A stretch of 64,000 nt of DNA, taken from positions 27,555,001 through 27,619,000 of the forward strand of contig NC_071335.1 of NCBI RefSeq assembly GCF_027744825.2. Direction: 5' to 3'. Source of the DNA: Synchiropus splendidus (taxonomy: Eukaryota; Chordata; Actinopteri; Syngnathiformes; Callionymidae). A program made the position numbers and the translations under genes. Of the stretch, positions 24,701-36,955 are shown in pieces (the first letter of the stretch is position 1; every line of letters starts with the position of its first letter). The notes below the pieces were generated by a model. It saw nothing but the letters and a program-made list of their open reading frames with translations, had not been told where the DNA came from and did not search any database.

Positions 24701-27700
24701 TTGGCTTGTCTGTGTTTCAAAATAACTTGAGAAGTCAGAGATGGATTTGGATGAAATATTCAGGAACTGCGAAATGGGACAAAGACATGAGAAGATAAAT
24801 CAAACTGAAATGAAATCATCTGTAATCAGTTTGTTCTCAGTCTGGGTCCCGATATGCTCTAGTCTTTGGCATGAGCTCACCACACAAAACTCACATCAGT
24901 TTCGGTCTTCTGGTCGTCATCGGCCTCATCTCCATTTTTATTGGTTTGCTCTGGTGGGTGGAGGAAAAAAAATCCCTTGTCATCAACCAATCAGACCATC
25001 GTGACAAGCATCCATTATGTTGTCCATTGGCACACACACACAAAAAAATAACCAAACATCTGAATTACCATCAGCATCCTTCTCCTGCGCCTCCTCGCCC
25101 TCTTCTTTGATCATCTTTGACTCGGGCTCCTCGGCTCCGTCAGGGCTCTCCTTCCTCTTCTTTTGGGGGTTGTTCTGCTGCTGTAGTCAGAATAGAAGTC
25201 AATACAAAGTATCCCCCTGCCAACTAATAATCCCAACTCTGTTGTACCTTAAAACAGGAGAAATGAAAGTTACATTGAAACTTCTTTTTTTAATGTTAAA
25301 TTATCCATACAGTTTTCAGTGTGATTCAGGAGTACAGGACACCTAAGAATAGGAACTGTTGTGAAGTACAGATTCTTCTAACCTGGACCTTATAATGACA
25401 GAACATGCAGTGAATGACCCGGGCACCATAACAAGAAAATATTAGTCATTTAAATACAAAACCATTTGACAGATAGCGTTCTTTAACACAGCACAGTGGT
25501 CTAAAATCAAGGGTAAAGTCAGGTACAGCAGCTCATCAATCAGCATCTTAAGAATGGGAGGGCGGGGGCGCCGTCAAGGCCAAAGAACGGGCTGTTTAGC
25601 TTCATGGGGCAGCTCTGACCACATCAAATAAAGGCAGAGAGGACTGCGAGTCGGTGTCAAACTGGACGATTTAGTGACACGTTTACTTAAAGTGGCATGT
25701 AGCAGGCACTGGTCTGCAAGCCCTGCTCGGGTTGAGGGCGTCAGAAAGGGCTTAATCTATGCCCCATATCTGAGTGTTTAACTGGCTGGAGGTACTTACT
25801 TTGTTGAGGGGTCTCTTGCGGCCCCGCTGGCGGCCAGCCCGTGGGCCTCCTCCAAAATGCCTCCCAGGGAAGTCGTGAGGCCCTTGATTGGAGCCACGAT
25901 GGAAACCCCCACTCATGGGGTACAGGCGGTCAGACAGGAGGGATGGGAGCTTGCCTCTACCACCGCCACCTACAGGAGTGGGGTCAGACCTGCGGTCTCC
26001 ATACCCTCCTCGACCACCGCCACCCCTTCTGGGTGAACGTCTGCCTGCTCCAGGCCATCCTCCACCTCCATCTCCGGAACTTCCTCCGATGAAGGACTCC
26101 CTCATATTCTGTCGCATTTTAGCGAGCCCATAGGAAGAGGAAGGGCTGTCGTAGCCTCCTCCCCCTAGGCCGCCTCGCTGACCCAACATCATGTCCCCGC
26201 GGCCATCATAACCATAGTTTCCACCACCAGATCTATAGAGATCTCGGGAGGTGTAAGCGGAGGATTGCGAGTCGTAAGACTCGTACTGGTCATACCTGCG
26301 AGAGGGAGGGAGGGAGAGAGTGATAGAAAACAGTCGGGAGCAATGGAGGCAGGGAGGGTACTCAGGTTTGAATTTCTCCTCCTGATACTCCTCCCCCGCA
26401 GCCTGGCATTCGCCTTTCATTTTCTCTGAGGTTCATGTCAGACGTTAGATGAGATCAGACCAAATACATGTCAATGCTGCAGACGTAGATGCAAGAACAT
26501 GGATTCGTTCTCTGGCAAGCATGTTCACAGAAAGTCATCCAAATCATGGGCGGAGGTTAAAAAAGTGTTGTGTTTTTTAAACTCCTTAATTGCTGAATGC
26601 CTCAATCATGACAATGACTTTGTCGGGTAGAGCGTTGGAGGAAGTTTCATCACTTGCTTTCCAGAATATCTCAGGAGTGCTGCCGCATAGAGGGCAGTGG
26701 GCCTTCAATTAACAATTCAGCTTGAGATGGTAATATCAGGCCAAAACGCAACGTTTCCCTGCGTGACCTAAAACCAAATTTTGGGGTTAGGCCACATAGG
26801 TCAACGACGGGAGCAGCGAGACGAGAATTCCGTATCCACCTATGCCAACTGGCAGATGGGCTGAGAGGACATCAACATGACAAGTCTTGCTTCCAGTGAG
26901 CTACAGCAAACGTTCAGACACAGTGAGAATGAAGAGAAACGCCTACCACACCTTACCGCCAAAGCCATTACCTCATGAACTGCACCGGCGACTTGACTCA
27001 CTTATTATGAATTTCAAAAACAAAATCATAAATGGTGACGACAAACTAAACCCATAAGGTAGATTAGTAACATGTGTTGCATTGCTGTATTACTCTACAA
27101 AGCAGACATCTCGGACCACAACTTTATCATGCAGTAGTATTTATAACTCCTCATTGTTTTTTTTTTTAGGTCAAGATTGTACGACACCTAAAAGATTTAG
27201 GATAAATGTCACTATTTTAAGTTTAATTTAAAAAAAAAAAACTTTCATTAGTCGTTTGGTCCTGTGATCCAAGCCAATTGTGTATTGTTTCATATTTTCC
27301 TGCACTATATATGATGAATTTGGAGACTAAACTCAGCATATCTGCATACACGGCTATTGTGAACGAATGGAAGAAGAGACCTCTCTTTACCTGTCACGTT
27401 TCATATTTCCTTCCATCTGAGAAAGCATGTCCAAGCGTTGGTTTATCTTGGCAATGACAGCATCCGCATGTGCACCTGAAGACATCATGGAGCCTCCAGA
27501 GAGCCCCCTTTTCATTTGACCGAAGCCATCATAGCCAGAGTCGTCACCATAGGAGTCATACTGGCCAGAACCTGGAGGGATGCAAGTTTCAGACATGAGT
27601 ACAAGGTGTAGACAGGATTCAAGTTGACAAATAGTGAGAAAGATAAAACAAATTAAGATGGCTTCCGTCCTTGATGGGGGAGTGGTTTATTTTATACTAC

Positions 27701-28649
27701 ATAAAAAGGAACCTGGATGTTTAAATGCATTTGCGACAAGCCCATTCAATGTTGTACTTTAGATATTAATATTATCGGGAATAGTCTCAACAAGTCAATG
27801 CATTAAGTGGTCGAAGAAGCTCTAACCAAATATCCCTAACACAAATTCAAGTCAGAAGCACTTTCACTTTCAAGTGAACTCTCTGAATGCAGTCCTAAAC
27901 ATGATCAACATATACATATAATATATATTAACTTTAAAAAAAAAAAACAATTTACATCAACCACATCTGTATTTTTAAACACAAAAGCTATTTGGAATTA
28001 AAGGTTAAATGACAAAGTGGATGCTTAGAACAGAAGGAAGTACAACACCTCTATTGCCAGATCCTCCACCCCAGTTGGAAAAACCTGGAAGTCAAGGGGG
28101 AAAAAAGGTTAGATGCAATATTTATTGTCATAACAGCATCAGCGCGTGCACGAGGGCGGGTCAGCACGATTTGTTGAAATAAACAACCAATAAAGAGGCT
28201 GCAAAACGACCCGTATACCATGGAGTAGAGTGGAATTCAAAGACACAGTGCTAGACAGAATTAATTCGGTTCTCTTGTTGAGAAAATTCAACGCAACAAT
28301 AGGCTACTCCGCTGCGTTAGCATCTTAGCTGAGCTGAGCGTCACCATTCGGCGCCTTGACGACAGGAACAGTAGCGTATTACACGCTCCCATATTCTCAT
28401 CAAGTTCAACATTTCACCGTCTTTCAGATGACGTGATGTTTGGCTGTTTGCTAAACACAAACGTTTCTGTTTTCAGTCGCGGCCTGGTTTGCTAACGGCA
28501 GGATGCTGTGGCTAAGCTAAAGCGGCCAGACGCCAGCGAACAACAGCGAACTAGTCATCGGTGGTGGTAAAAAAAAACAGTATTAAAAACAACACGACAC
28601 TGTTTTGACAAAACATCCGTTTACCAGATCCGTAGCCTCGATCATCCAT
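21735..28649 (-). CDS. akap8l: A-kinase anchor protein 8-like (11 coding exons, 599 aa)
   Basis: Nuclear-matrix and RNA-associated protein of the AKAP95 family, tied to chromatin condensation, splicing and helicase binding. Coding exons from 5' to 3': 28649-28625, 28084-28049, 27571-27391, 26295-25800, 25180-25069, 24072-23970, 23887-23746, 23179-23074, 22645-22515, 22441-22346, 22106-21735. Phases agree and the sum is 1800 nt. The N-terminus is Gly/Tyr/Ser-rich and carries the family motif AKINQRLDM. Exon 4 (about residues 81-246) has an RGG-type stretch. A basic KKRK signal is at 253-256. The first AKAP95-type C2H2 finger has cysteines 323 and 326, and the second has 416 and 419. The tail from 477 is strongly acidic (Glu/Gln-rich). 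GENPFTD and the QDL-T spacer fit AKAP8L better than AKAP8, but a single ancestral-like gene cannot be excluded. Human AKAP8L is 646 aa. Confidence 0.92.
24175..24205 (-). other. akap8l: Possible 31-nt cassette exon of akap8l
   Basis: A 31-base stretch between a good acceptor (TTCTTGTGCCAAACAG) and a good donor (GATG/GTTAGT). It reads EAKPAADGED in a frame that would join the next exon perfectly. The preceding exon, however, ends in phase 1 while this one would need phase 0, so including it shifts the frame. Skipping it joins 25069 to 24072 in frame. It is either a decoy, a frame-breaking alternative exon, or paired with an unseen small exon. Confidence 0.35.
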
Positions 28650-28760
28650 TGTCGTCGCTAGACCTCGAGTCGTTCACCACGATCGTTAAGTAGGTTCCTG
28701 AAGTGCCGGATGTGAACGAGTGAGCCGCTGGGAGAAGACGGAAATGACGAGGTTCTTGGG
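28650..28760 (-). promoter_or_regulatory. akap8l: akap8l 5' UTR and promoter region
   Basis: Sequence just upstream of the akap8l start codon. It holds an ETS-like site (cgga, near 28709 and 28738) and several CG dinucleotides extending into the first intron. The transcription start was not located. Confidence 0.35.
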
Positions 28761-30370
28761 GTTTTTTTGACCGGGATTTGAATTATGTTGTGAACTGAAA
28801 ACCTTTACTGCATACAGACCAAGTTTCACAGTTATTCAGGGCGAGACTCTAAAGTCTTCAGCGCACTTCAATGACGTTTTATATGCGCCGCACGATCAAA
28901 GCAACCGTTTGCTCTTTGATCGTTTTTATAAAAACGTTTTCATCCAGCGGTTCAAACTCTGTCTTCTCCCCCCGCGTGAAACAAGGCCCGTGTGTTGACA
29001 AGTTTTCTCGCTGTTTCCTCCCACCTAAAATACGACAGCTGTTATTCTCATTTTTACTGAGTGATCAAACAATCGTGCTCAATTTGAATGAATTGCACTG
29101 GATTCATTAACAGTGAGCACACCATAAGCTCATTTTTAGTTTAGTAGCATTGCTACTTTTCACCATACAAAACAATCCCATCTCTTAAGATGGAAATCTA
29201 ATCTACCTCCTACACACACACAGTGGCTAAAAGATGTTCTATATTTTTTGAAGCTAGAGAAAGTTAGGTTGGCTATATGTGGACAATTGGAGAAGTTCAA
29301 TAAAGTTTGGAAACCTTTTTTTGTTTTAATCAATAGAATAGAATTTACATTTGAACCAGAAGCTGTTGACTTCTGTTGAGAAGCTGGGTTTCCATAATTT
29401 TGTACACTGAGGTCAAATTATTTGTCATTTATTTATTGATTTATTTTCTACTGTTCTGTATATTTGCATGATCATTAATATTACCTTTTTTTCATGCGCC
29501 TTGGTTGTCTCAATGCTCTCACTGGTCATAATTTTGAATGTACCATAAGAGTGTGGGAGGGAGGGTTGGTGGTTTGTTTTTGTTAGTTTTTTTTTCTTTT
29601 TCTTTCTACTCTGTTATTTGGCAGAATTCACCTCATGTCCTTGATATCATGTTTTGCTGTTTTGTGTTCTGCCAAAAAAAAAACAATAAAAAAACAAAAC
29701 AAAAAAACAATCCCATCGCTCATATGAGGTTGCTGCTGCATCTCCAAATTATGGCTCGATAATATTGCGATGGTATGAATTATGGAGCGCCATAATTCGG
29801 CAATCAACAATGAAAAGTTAGAACACATGGAAATGAAGGCAGGAAAAATAAAATAAATGATGTGCAATATAATAGAATAGAAATAAATATGATCAGTTTA
29901 ATCCTTGTTTCTTTCTCCCTTATTTAATGCGTTTTGCTATTGTTTACTAAAAACATGGCTAAATAAAACACTAAGAAGGCTGACGTCTCCCATCACTCTC
30001 TTCACCTCCTGCATCTCTGTCTGCCACTCCAGGTCTTTGTTCAGCCTCATCACCCCAGACTTCTCCAGCAACATCACCTCTCCCGAACTCCGCGTGTCAG
30101 TCTGTCCATCACCACAGCAAACAAGGCTCCCCATTTACAGAACTTCAGCCCAGTTTCAGCAATGAAACATGAGCAAAAAGTTGAATCATCGGGGAGCTTC
30201 CAGCAGCATCTCCCCGTGGGCCTCACACATCCCTCCCTCTCTCCTCCCTCCTCGCCCTCGTCCTCCTCTTCCCTCAGCACCGCCCCTGCCAGCTCAGTTG
30301 ACCAGCGTCGCAACTGAGCGATGCACCTCCTCATGTGATCTCGGCGGACCTCACTCCCGATCCTCTCCTA
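28761..30370. other. Intergenic region between akap8l and glis2
   Basis: AT-rich spacer with A/T homopolymers. Short open frames at 28871-29110 and 29905-30165 show no recognisable domain. A forward AATAAA near 29300 has no gene that I can tie to it. The two genes are divergently transcribed from the flanks. Confidence 0.45.
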
Positions 30371-30379
30371 AATAATCTC

Positions 30380-30600
30380 GAACAACCGACTTCCACTCCG
30401 ACTGGACGCGACAGAAGCTGCTCACATGACACGGTTTTCGACACTGAAAACTCCGGGGAAACTCTGAACGACCCTCTGCGCTGGAGGAGGATTTAGTCCA
30501 CTCTACTCTGGCTCCTTTAAATGCTCGTCCGAAACCCAGGTTCTTCTCATATTTGAGGACTAGAAGCTATCTTCAGGCGGAGATTGGAGCGTTTTAAAGG
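30380..30600 (+). other. glis2: Candidate noncoding first exon of glis2
   Basis: A TATA-like ctttaaatgc occurs at about 30515. The block ends at a good donor (TTTTAAAG/GTAAAC) at 30600/30601. GLIS2 in other vertebrates has a noncoding first exon far upstream of the start codon, and the coding exon at 42627 opens directly after an acceptor, so an upstream exon must exist. This block is the best placed candidate I saw, but nothing proves it. Confidence 0.25.
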
Positions 30601-33600
30601 TAAACATCTTGATGATTATTATGACGTTTGTATTCTTTTTACCGTAATGCTCATAATACTGCGTACTTTTTCTTCTTGTCTGGCCCCGTCAGTTATAACA
30701 AGATTTATGGCAGATGTTACTCTCATCCTTTGATAAATAAAGTCAAGGTGAAGTTACTGTTCCAAAGATATAGTTGACAATTATTTGAATTATTTTAAAT
30801 TGAATTCATAATCTTCATAATTTTAAGGGATTTTGTCACATATTAAATTATATTTCTTACATCATATATATATATTTTTAAATATAATTGATTTCTGAAA
30901 CGGTTGAGCTTCCAAATAAAGGCCTTTAAAAAGGCATCCTGTAAGAGTGGTGGTCAGGAAAGGATTTGAAATGTAACAGTTCAAACTGGATCAAAACACC
31001 ATTGGACGGTTTATGGTTCTCAATAGTAACTGAAGTGCCATATCTATGCAAGCCAGCGTTTTCCAAACAATTCTAATGTTTCATTAGAAACACGCTGACT
31101 ACACTGTGGGGCTTGAGAGCCTCCGTCCATCAGTCTGGTTTCTTGCCGTGTCAGTTGTGTTCACGGGTGCCTCTGCTATCTCGCCCTCCCTTCAAAAGGT
31201 ACTTTTCTTGTCCCCTGTGAGACTCCTAGTTACAGTGTGGTTGCATCAGTCGATTCTCTGATAGTTGGAATGAGATTTGAAAAAAAGTTTGGAGGCAAAT
31301 AAACTCTTTTCCTGTTGTTTTTGGGTGCGTCTGCATTAAACCCCCTTCCACCCACGCAGTCTGCTCCAGGGTGGGAATACTTCTGGTGTACATAATACAT
31401 GAGTCCCAATGAGAAAAGGAACTGTATTATGTTAAATAGCAGGGTGGAAGGAAAGAATGAATATAGATGGAGTACTTCATGAAAGGAATTCTGGTTTGCG
31501 TTCCAACTATTCCCCTGGATTGGTTTCATACCTCTAAATGAGAAACAAAAGTGAAGCACCGCCCTTCTTGGATTGGACTGTTCCTTAACCCTGCTGTCGT
31601 TTCAGTGAGTGATTTCTGACTCCTCAGGTCTCCTACCCCGACCCTCAGTATTCTGATATATATTCAACAGCACTTTTGATACCAGAGTGATAATAGAAGA
31701 TGAATACTTAATCATGTTTAAACATAAAAAATAAGAAGTATAAGAAAATGAAAAAGAAGCAAATAAATAGAACACAAATCATGGTGAACAAAAGCAAAAT
31801 TGACAAAGCTGCAGCAGACTTGGGATCATATTTCTGTTGTTGTTGTCTGTCATAGAAAAAAACATACTAGAAACCAACATTAATGAGTCCCACTGGCCAG
31901 TTTAATGCAGTCAAGTAAAGGATGGACAGTGTGTTGCTGACCTGCAATGCAATAGCAGACTACACCCAGACCCAAATAGTAGCTACCAGTCTGCAGATCC
32001 ACATAGCAAAAGCTCTATGAACTTGATTTTGCTACTCCGGCCCACGTCCGTTTCAGATGGATCCATACCAAATGTGGCCCGTTGTTCAAATGGCATGGAT
32101 CCGTGACGGATGTTAGACTACATTTGGCCCACATCTTTGGTGGGATAGCGGCTACATGTCGTCAAATCCACACAAGGTGCTCGCTGCTACCCGGGTAGCA
32201 CCATATCCGAATACACCTTTGAGTATCGACCTACATCTGAAGCTGTTTTCAGTCAACTTTGAGTCCAATAACCATCTGAACCAGAACCTGAGCTCCATTG
32301 CTGACGTGCCAAAAGCGCGCCGTGCCTCTCTGTTGAGGTGTCCTGGGAATTTCCCCGCTTGGAGGAAACCTTGAGGCCGACCCTGGTATGGGAACGCCCC
32401 CACACAAATGAGGAAAGTTTGGGACTCAACACCATCCTGGATACGTGTGAGACAATGACTGGATGAAGCCCGTATAAGATTCTGTGCTTACACGATGAGT
32501 TCAGTGAGTTCAGTCCAGCCATGAAACCCCCCCCCCCCACCTCCGTGTCAGAGACAGCTTGTTGTGTATGGAGGATGACATGAGAAGGTGATGGCCGCCA
32601 CCGATTCTTCTCTGTTTAGAAACTGCTCCTCACCACTCGCTCCGCTTGGCTCCCTGGCTAGTTGTGGTTTGGTTTTTGAGCCCAGCCCTGGACCAGACAC
32701 TCATTTTTCTCCTCTTAGTTTCAAACCGCTAACTAACCACTGGCTCCTTAGCATCTCCCCCCTCCGTCTTCACCCCCGCTCCTCCATCCTAGGAATGTCT
32801 TATTTACCTCCTCCCCTTCTGCCCAGAGTCTTGCATGTGTAGCGCTGACATACATGCGAACGCTTGACACATTCCGCCCCTGACGGTTGACAGACCACCT
32901 GCGAGGGTACACACACTCGTTCATAAACCTCCTTTTCTTCTCCCCACTTTTCCATTATCCTCTTGAGAGCCGTACCGAGTCCTTCACTCCCAAACCAAAC
33001 ATGGAGCAAATTCCTCAAACCCTCCTGCCTCCTGCCCTTTGCCTCCTTGCTCTCTGTCTTTTTACCTCCGTGCTCAACTTGACTTTGGTTGAAAGAGTCT
33101 GTGAAAAAGTTCAGACAGACAAAGGCAGACAGAGCGAGAAGGAAAAAAAGGCCCTGGCGAGAAGGACGGGTAAAAAATGGGATCAAATGCCCTGACAAAT
33201 GGGCGTTGGATCAAAACCTGCTTCCAGTTGTTCCCACAATGAATGTTCTGTTTTTCTTCGGGCACATTCTCCTGTGTGGACTCGGAAATGAGGCTATGGT
33301 ATAATGGTATAAGCTACAGAACCAAAGCGGCACCTGGAGACTTCGTTCTAGGATCAGTCTCATTCATCTGCCATGACCCGGGTCAGAGCTTTGGAAGGAG
33401 GCCAGCTTACCTGGACAAGTGAAAGTAGGAATGATGGAGTAACACTGGTTCTTTTTCATTCGTTTCTCTCCATTGAACCTGCCAAGGGACGGCAGGTGTC
33501 ATTTTGCTTTGCTAAAGGTGAAGTTCTAGGACTGAAACTGATCATATTTGCTCAGGATTTTTCATCAATCAAGAAGTTGGAGATTCAGGCTTCTCTGCAG

Positions 33601-34774
33601 GAAGATCTCAGTGTAGCAAGCTCATAAGTTGCTGGAGAAGCCTTGAAGATGTTCAGATCCTATTGTAGCTAGGACACCGCGCGGGACCCAATGGGCAGCT
33701 TGAAGGGAACCAAAGTCTTTACTAAGTCGTGTCATAGCCGAGACTTGCTTCAGCAGAAAGATGCAAGTGTGTGAGTATATTTGACTAATAGACTTATGCC
33801 TTTGTATTCTGTCTTTAGTTTGATCTCGGTCTTGCCGCTGTCATTGGTCTTGGTCTCAGTTTGGTCTCTGGTCCTCAAAGTGTTGGTCTTTAACTTAATC
33901 TCTGTTGGCTCTCAAAAGTTTATGAAACCAACAAGGCGACTGTGGAAGAAATATTCATCATGTACCTCTTGCACAAGAGAGGAAACGGAGGCAGCGTTGG
34001 AGTCGGTGGTCGGTGAGGACATTATAATATATCGCGACTGGAGGACGGAGAGTTTCCACCTTTGTTATGTCTTCCTTGCGTTTCATTAGAGCTACATATC
34101 AGGTAGTAACAGCAACACTGCCCCCCATGGTTTCCAGTGGTAGTGCTCCGTTTGGCCTGCATCCGTAGGCTTTGTGGAGATGTGCAGAAATACGGACAAT
34201 TTTTAGGTCACCACGTCTATTTCTCACCTAATAAAGAACTCTAGTGTCTTTCTGTCTGAATGGATGCCAAGTCGATTTCTGTCCTAGTTCTATTCTTAAC
34301 TTTCTGCTTTACTGGGACACTTTTGGCATTCCTCGTTGGCCAAGTTCCTAGTTCCTCTGTCTATTCTGAACTCTCTAGATCACCCAGTGTATTTTCTACC
34401 GAGTATATTTGTCACTTGCCAGTTATTTTATTATGGAAAAGTCTACTTGTGTCATGAACGAGCTCGGCAGATTTCAGGTCGTCAGTCTGTGAACATGTTT
34501 TTAAAGTGTCACCTTCTCAGTTCAGCGCATTTACGGATGGTCTTCATACACTCAGTTTGGAAATGTTATTGTCAAAACCAGACCACGTGAGGAAGCCACA
34601 GCTAAATGCTGCTGTGATTCATCACCTCTTTGCAACTTAATGCATTCTTCTCGCGTGACTCTCTGGTGACATTTCTCCCCTCCTGTGCTCTGATTTTTCT
34701 CCTCTTTGTTTCGTCAAAGGAAATAAAAGGAGCAGGCACAGATGGAATTGGTTATTATTTACTGGCTTGGAACT

Positions 34775-34794
34775 CACACACACACACACACACA
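34775..34794. repeat. CA microsatellite
   Basis: About ten CA units, read directly. Confidence 0.9.
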
Positions 34795-36429
34795 GAGTGG
34801 AAACAAATTGGGTGAATCTGCTCTGCACGTAGGAATGTGAGGCGCATGTGCTTGTGTGTTTAAGGTCTCTGGGACGAGGAGGAAAACAAGAGCTCTTCTT
34901 TTGATTTAAAATGCATTTGATATGGAGGGGAGGTGAAAGTGAGCAGTGAGACACTTTCTGTGTTGAGCTTGTCTCGCTGCCAAATGGTTGGATGGTGCTT
35001 CTGCAAGAGGAGCAAAAACAATGAGGATTTCTTCTTTGTATCTCTTCAAACTCACTATTCTTCCCTACCATTCGTATTTCCTTTGTCTCTTTGGTGACTC
35101 ATCATCTGCTCGGATTCATTCCTGTTTCCAGCCAGCTTTTGTCGCTGTTGACCAGAATTGGAAACAAACAGCAGCCGTTGTGTCTCGTCCCTTTGTCGCC
35201 AAGTCGAATGCTGGGTAAATATCAGGCTTCTCTGGCTGAGGTTTTACGGCACTGGAGGATAAGATGAGATGTGTTTGAACGGCTGTTAAAGTATCCCTGA
35301 TACAGCTTTGTGGAATTCAGATATCAGTGAGCCTCCAGCTGGGGGTTCACTCGACTTTCTCTACTTATTGAAAGCGTCCAACACAAAATGAGAGTTTCAA
35401 CTGGTGGAGGGTATCATGATGCCACGCACCTTGTGGTTATCGTGACTGAAACTAACAAAATAAAAGCAAGCGCACTAACAGAAGCAGTTTTTTCCTCCTC
35501 TGTGTGAACAGAAAGAGACAGGCGAGCAGGATTTGAGGTCGGTGCCGGACTGTTGCACCTCCCCACTACAGAGTTGCATCACTTAGTGCTGCCGGGATGC
35601 AACACAGAGAAATGTGGAAAAATGAGAAAAGAGGAAGGGCGGGAACTGAGTCCGATTTCTCTGCCCTCCACCCTTCTCTCCCGCCGCCTGCTCGGACCAT
35701 TTTCTTTCATCCTCAGGGAAACTCTGGAGAAAACTGCTCCGCACATACAGATCAAAACCCCATTGGCGGCACATTCAGCCCACTGCTTTGTCTTTTTCAC
35801 CTTCTCTGGCGGGTGGCGCCGACGAGCCGCTAATCCCTTCATTATCCCTGGTGAGCAGAAATCTCTGATGTATAGGATAACTGCTTCATGAATTTTGTTT
35901 AAACTTGTTCCAAGCATTTTCATGTCTCTTTTTTTCAAGGTCAGGGAAACACATTTTTTCGTTTGGTTGCACACGCTACCGTACACGCTCCCTGACATGT
36001 AAAAGATTCTGCGCTGTGCTCTCCAAAACTATTCCAAAGAAAGAGCATGCTTTCTGCTACATGTAGAGAGCTGCCATGTCTTCAGAATAATGATCTCTTT
36101 TTTTTTTAAGATGATAGCTCATGTGATCAAACATATAAAAAGGAAGTAGAGTGTTCTTAGCAGAAAAATCCCAAAAGAAACATCATGACTGAGGTGGTTA
36201 AAGTCGCACATGGTCGGACAAATGAAAGCAAGGATGACGGCTGCAGATTAGAGCCACAGCTTAAAAAAATCCAGAAACCCTGGCAATGATGGTGATAACG
36301 AATGAGCTGTGCAGCAAGTACTGTGTCTACACCAGGACTAAGTGACCGGGGCTGCCACTAGCCGATCTTCAGGTGCTGACTTGATATCATGGTCTTCTTT
36401 CTCCTCTTCTTACCTATGCCATGTTGTTT

Positions 36430-36955
36430 CAGAACCATAGGGCGGAGGCCCATGGTTGGTTTGTTTTACACCTCTGGGCCATGGGATGCTCAGTTTTAAT
36501 ACTCTTGCCGTGATAGTTACCAACTATGGAGAAGTTCTTGAAAAGAAAAAAATGATAAAGAAAGTGATGGTGCCTGCAACAGTAAACAATGTTCACTTGT
36601 TTTTAAAATTTAGATATCCTTTTTTTTTTAGAATATTTTCATTTACACTTCACTTATCTTGCTTAGTTTATTTATGAAAAAGAAAATATTTTATGATATT
36701 TTGACATTTTACTATATTTATTTTATTCATGACTTACAGTTTTTCCAATTTTCTCAACAGTTTGCATCAAGGGTTTTTTTTTCCTTCAGATCACATGGTT
36801 TCATGCCGTTTCACAAGGTCTTGGTATGTGTACAAGATGGCTATTGAACACAAATGTAGTCACAGTAATGAATCAGTTCTATTCCTTGAATGGGCCCCGG
36901 ACCCATTTGATCTAGAAAAGGTGGGCCCCGAGATCAGAAAGGTGAAGAACCTCTG
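36430..36955. mobile_element. Diverged hAT-like element, relative of the copy at 14802-15250
   Basis: The left part shares ggcccatggttgg and the right end shares the stretch tgaatgggccccgg through gaagaacctctg with the brd4 intron copy. Internal segments match patchily (tatggagaagttc, aagaaaaaaatgat, gatcaca). The left terminus is worn and no 8-bp duplication could be matched. No coding capacity is seen. Confidence 0.7.

Noticed and set aside
30074..30334. Acidic minus-strand frame near the glis2 upstream region
   Set aside because: Short, low-complexity Glu/Gly stretch without splice context or recognised domain.
33781..34089. Plus-strand hydrophobic frames around 33.8-34.6 kb
   Set aside because: Composition follows T-rich sequence; no homology recognised and no exon chain.
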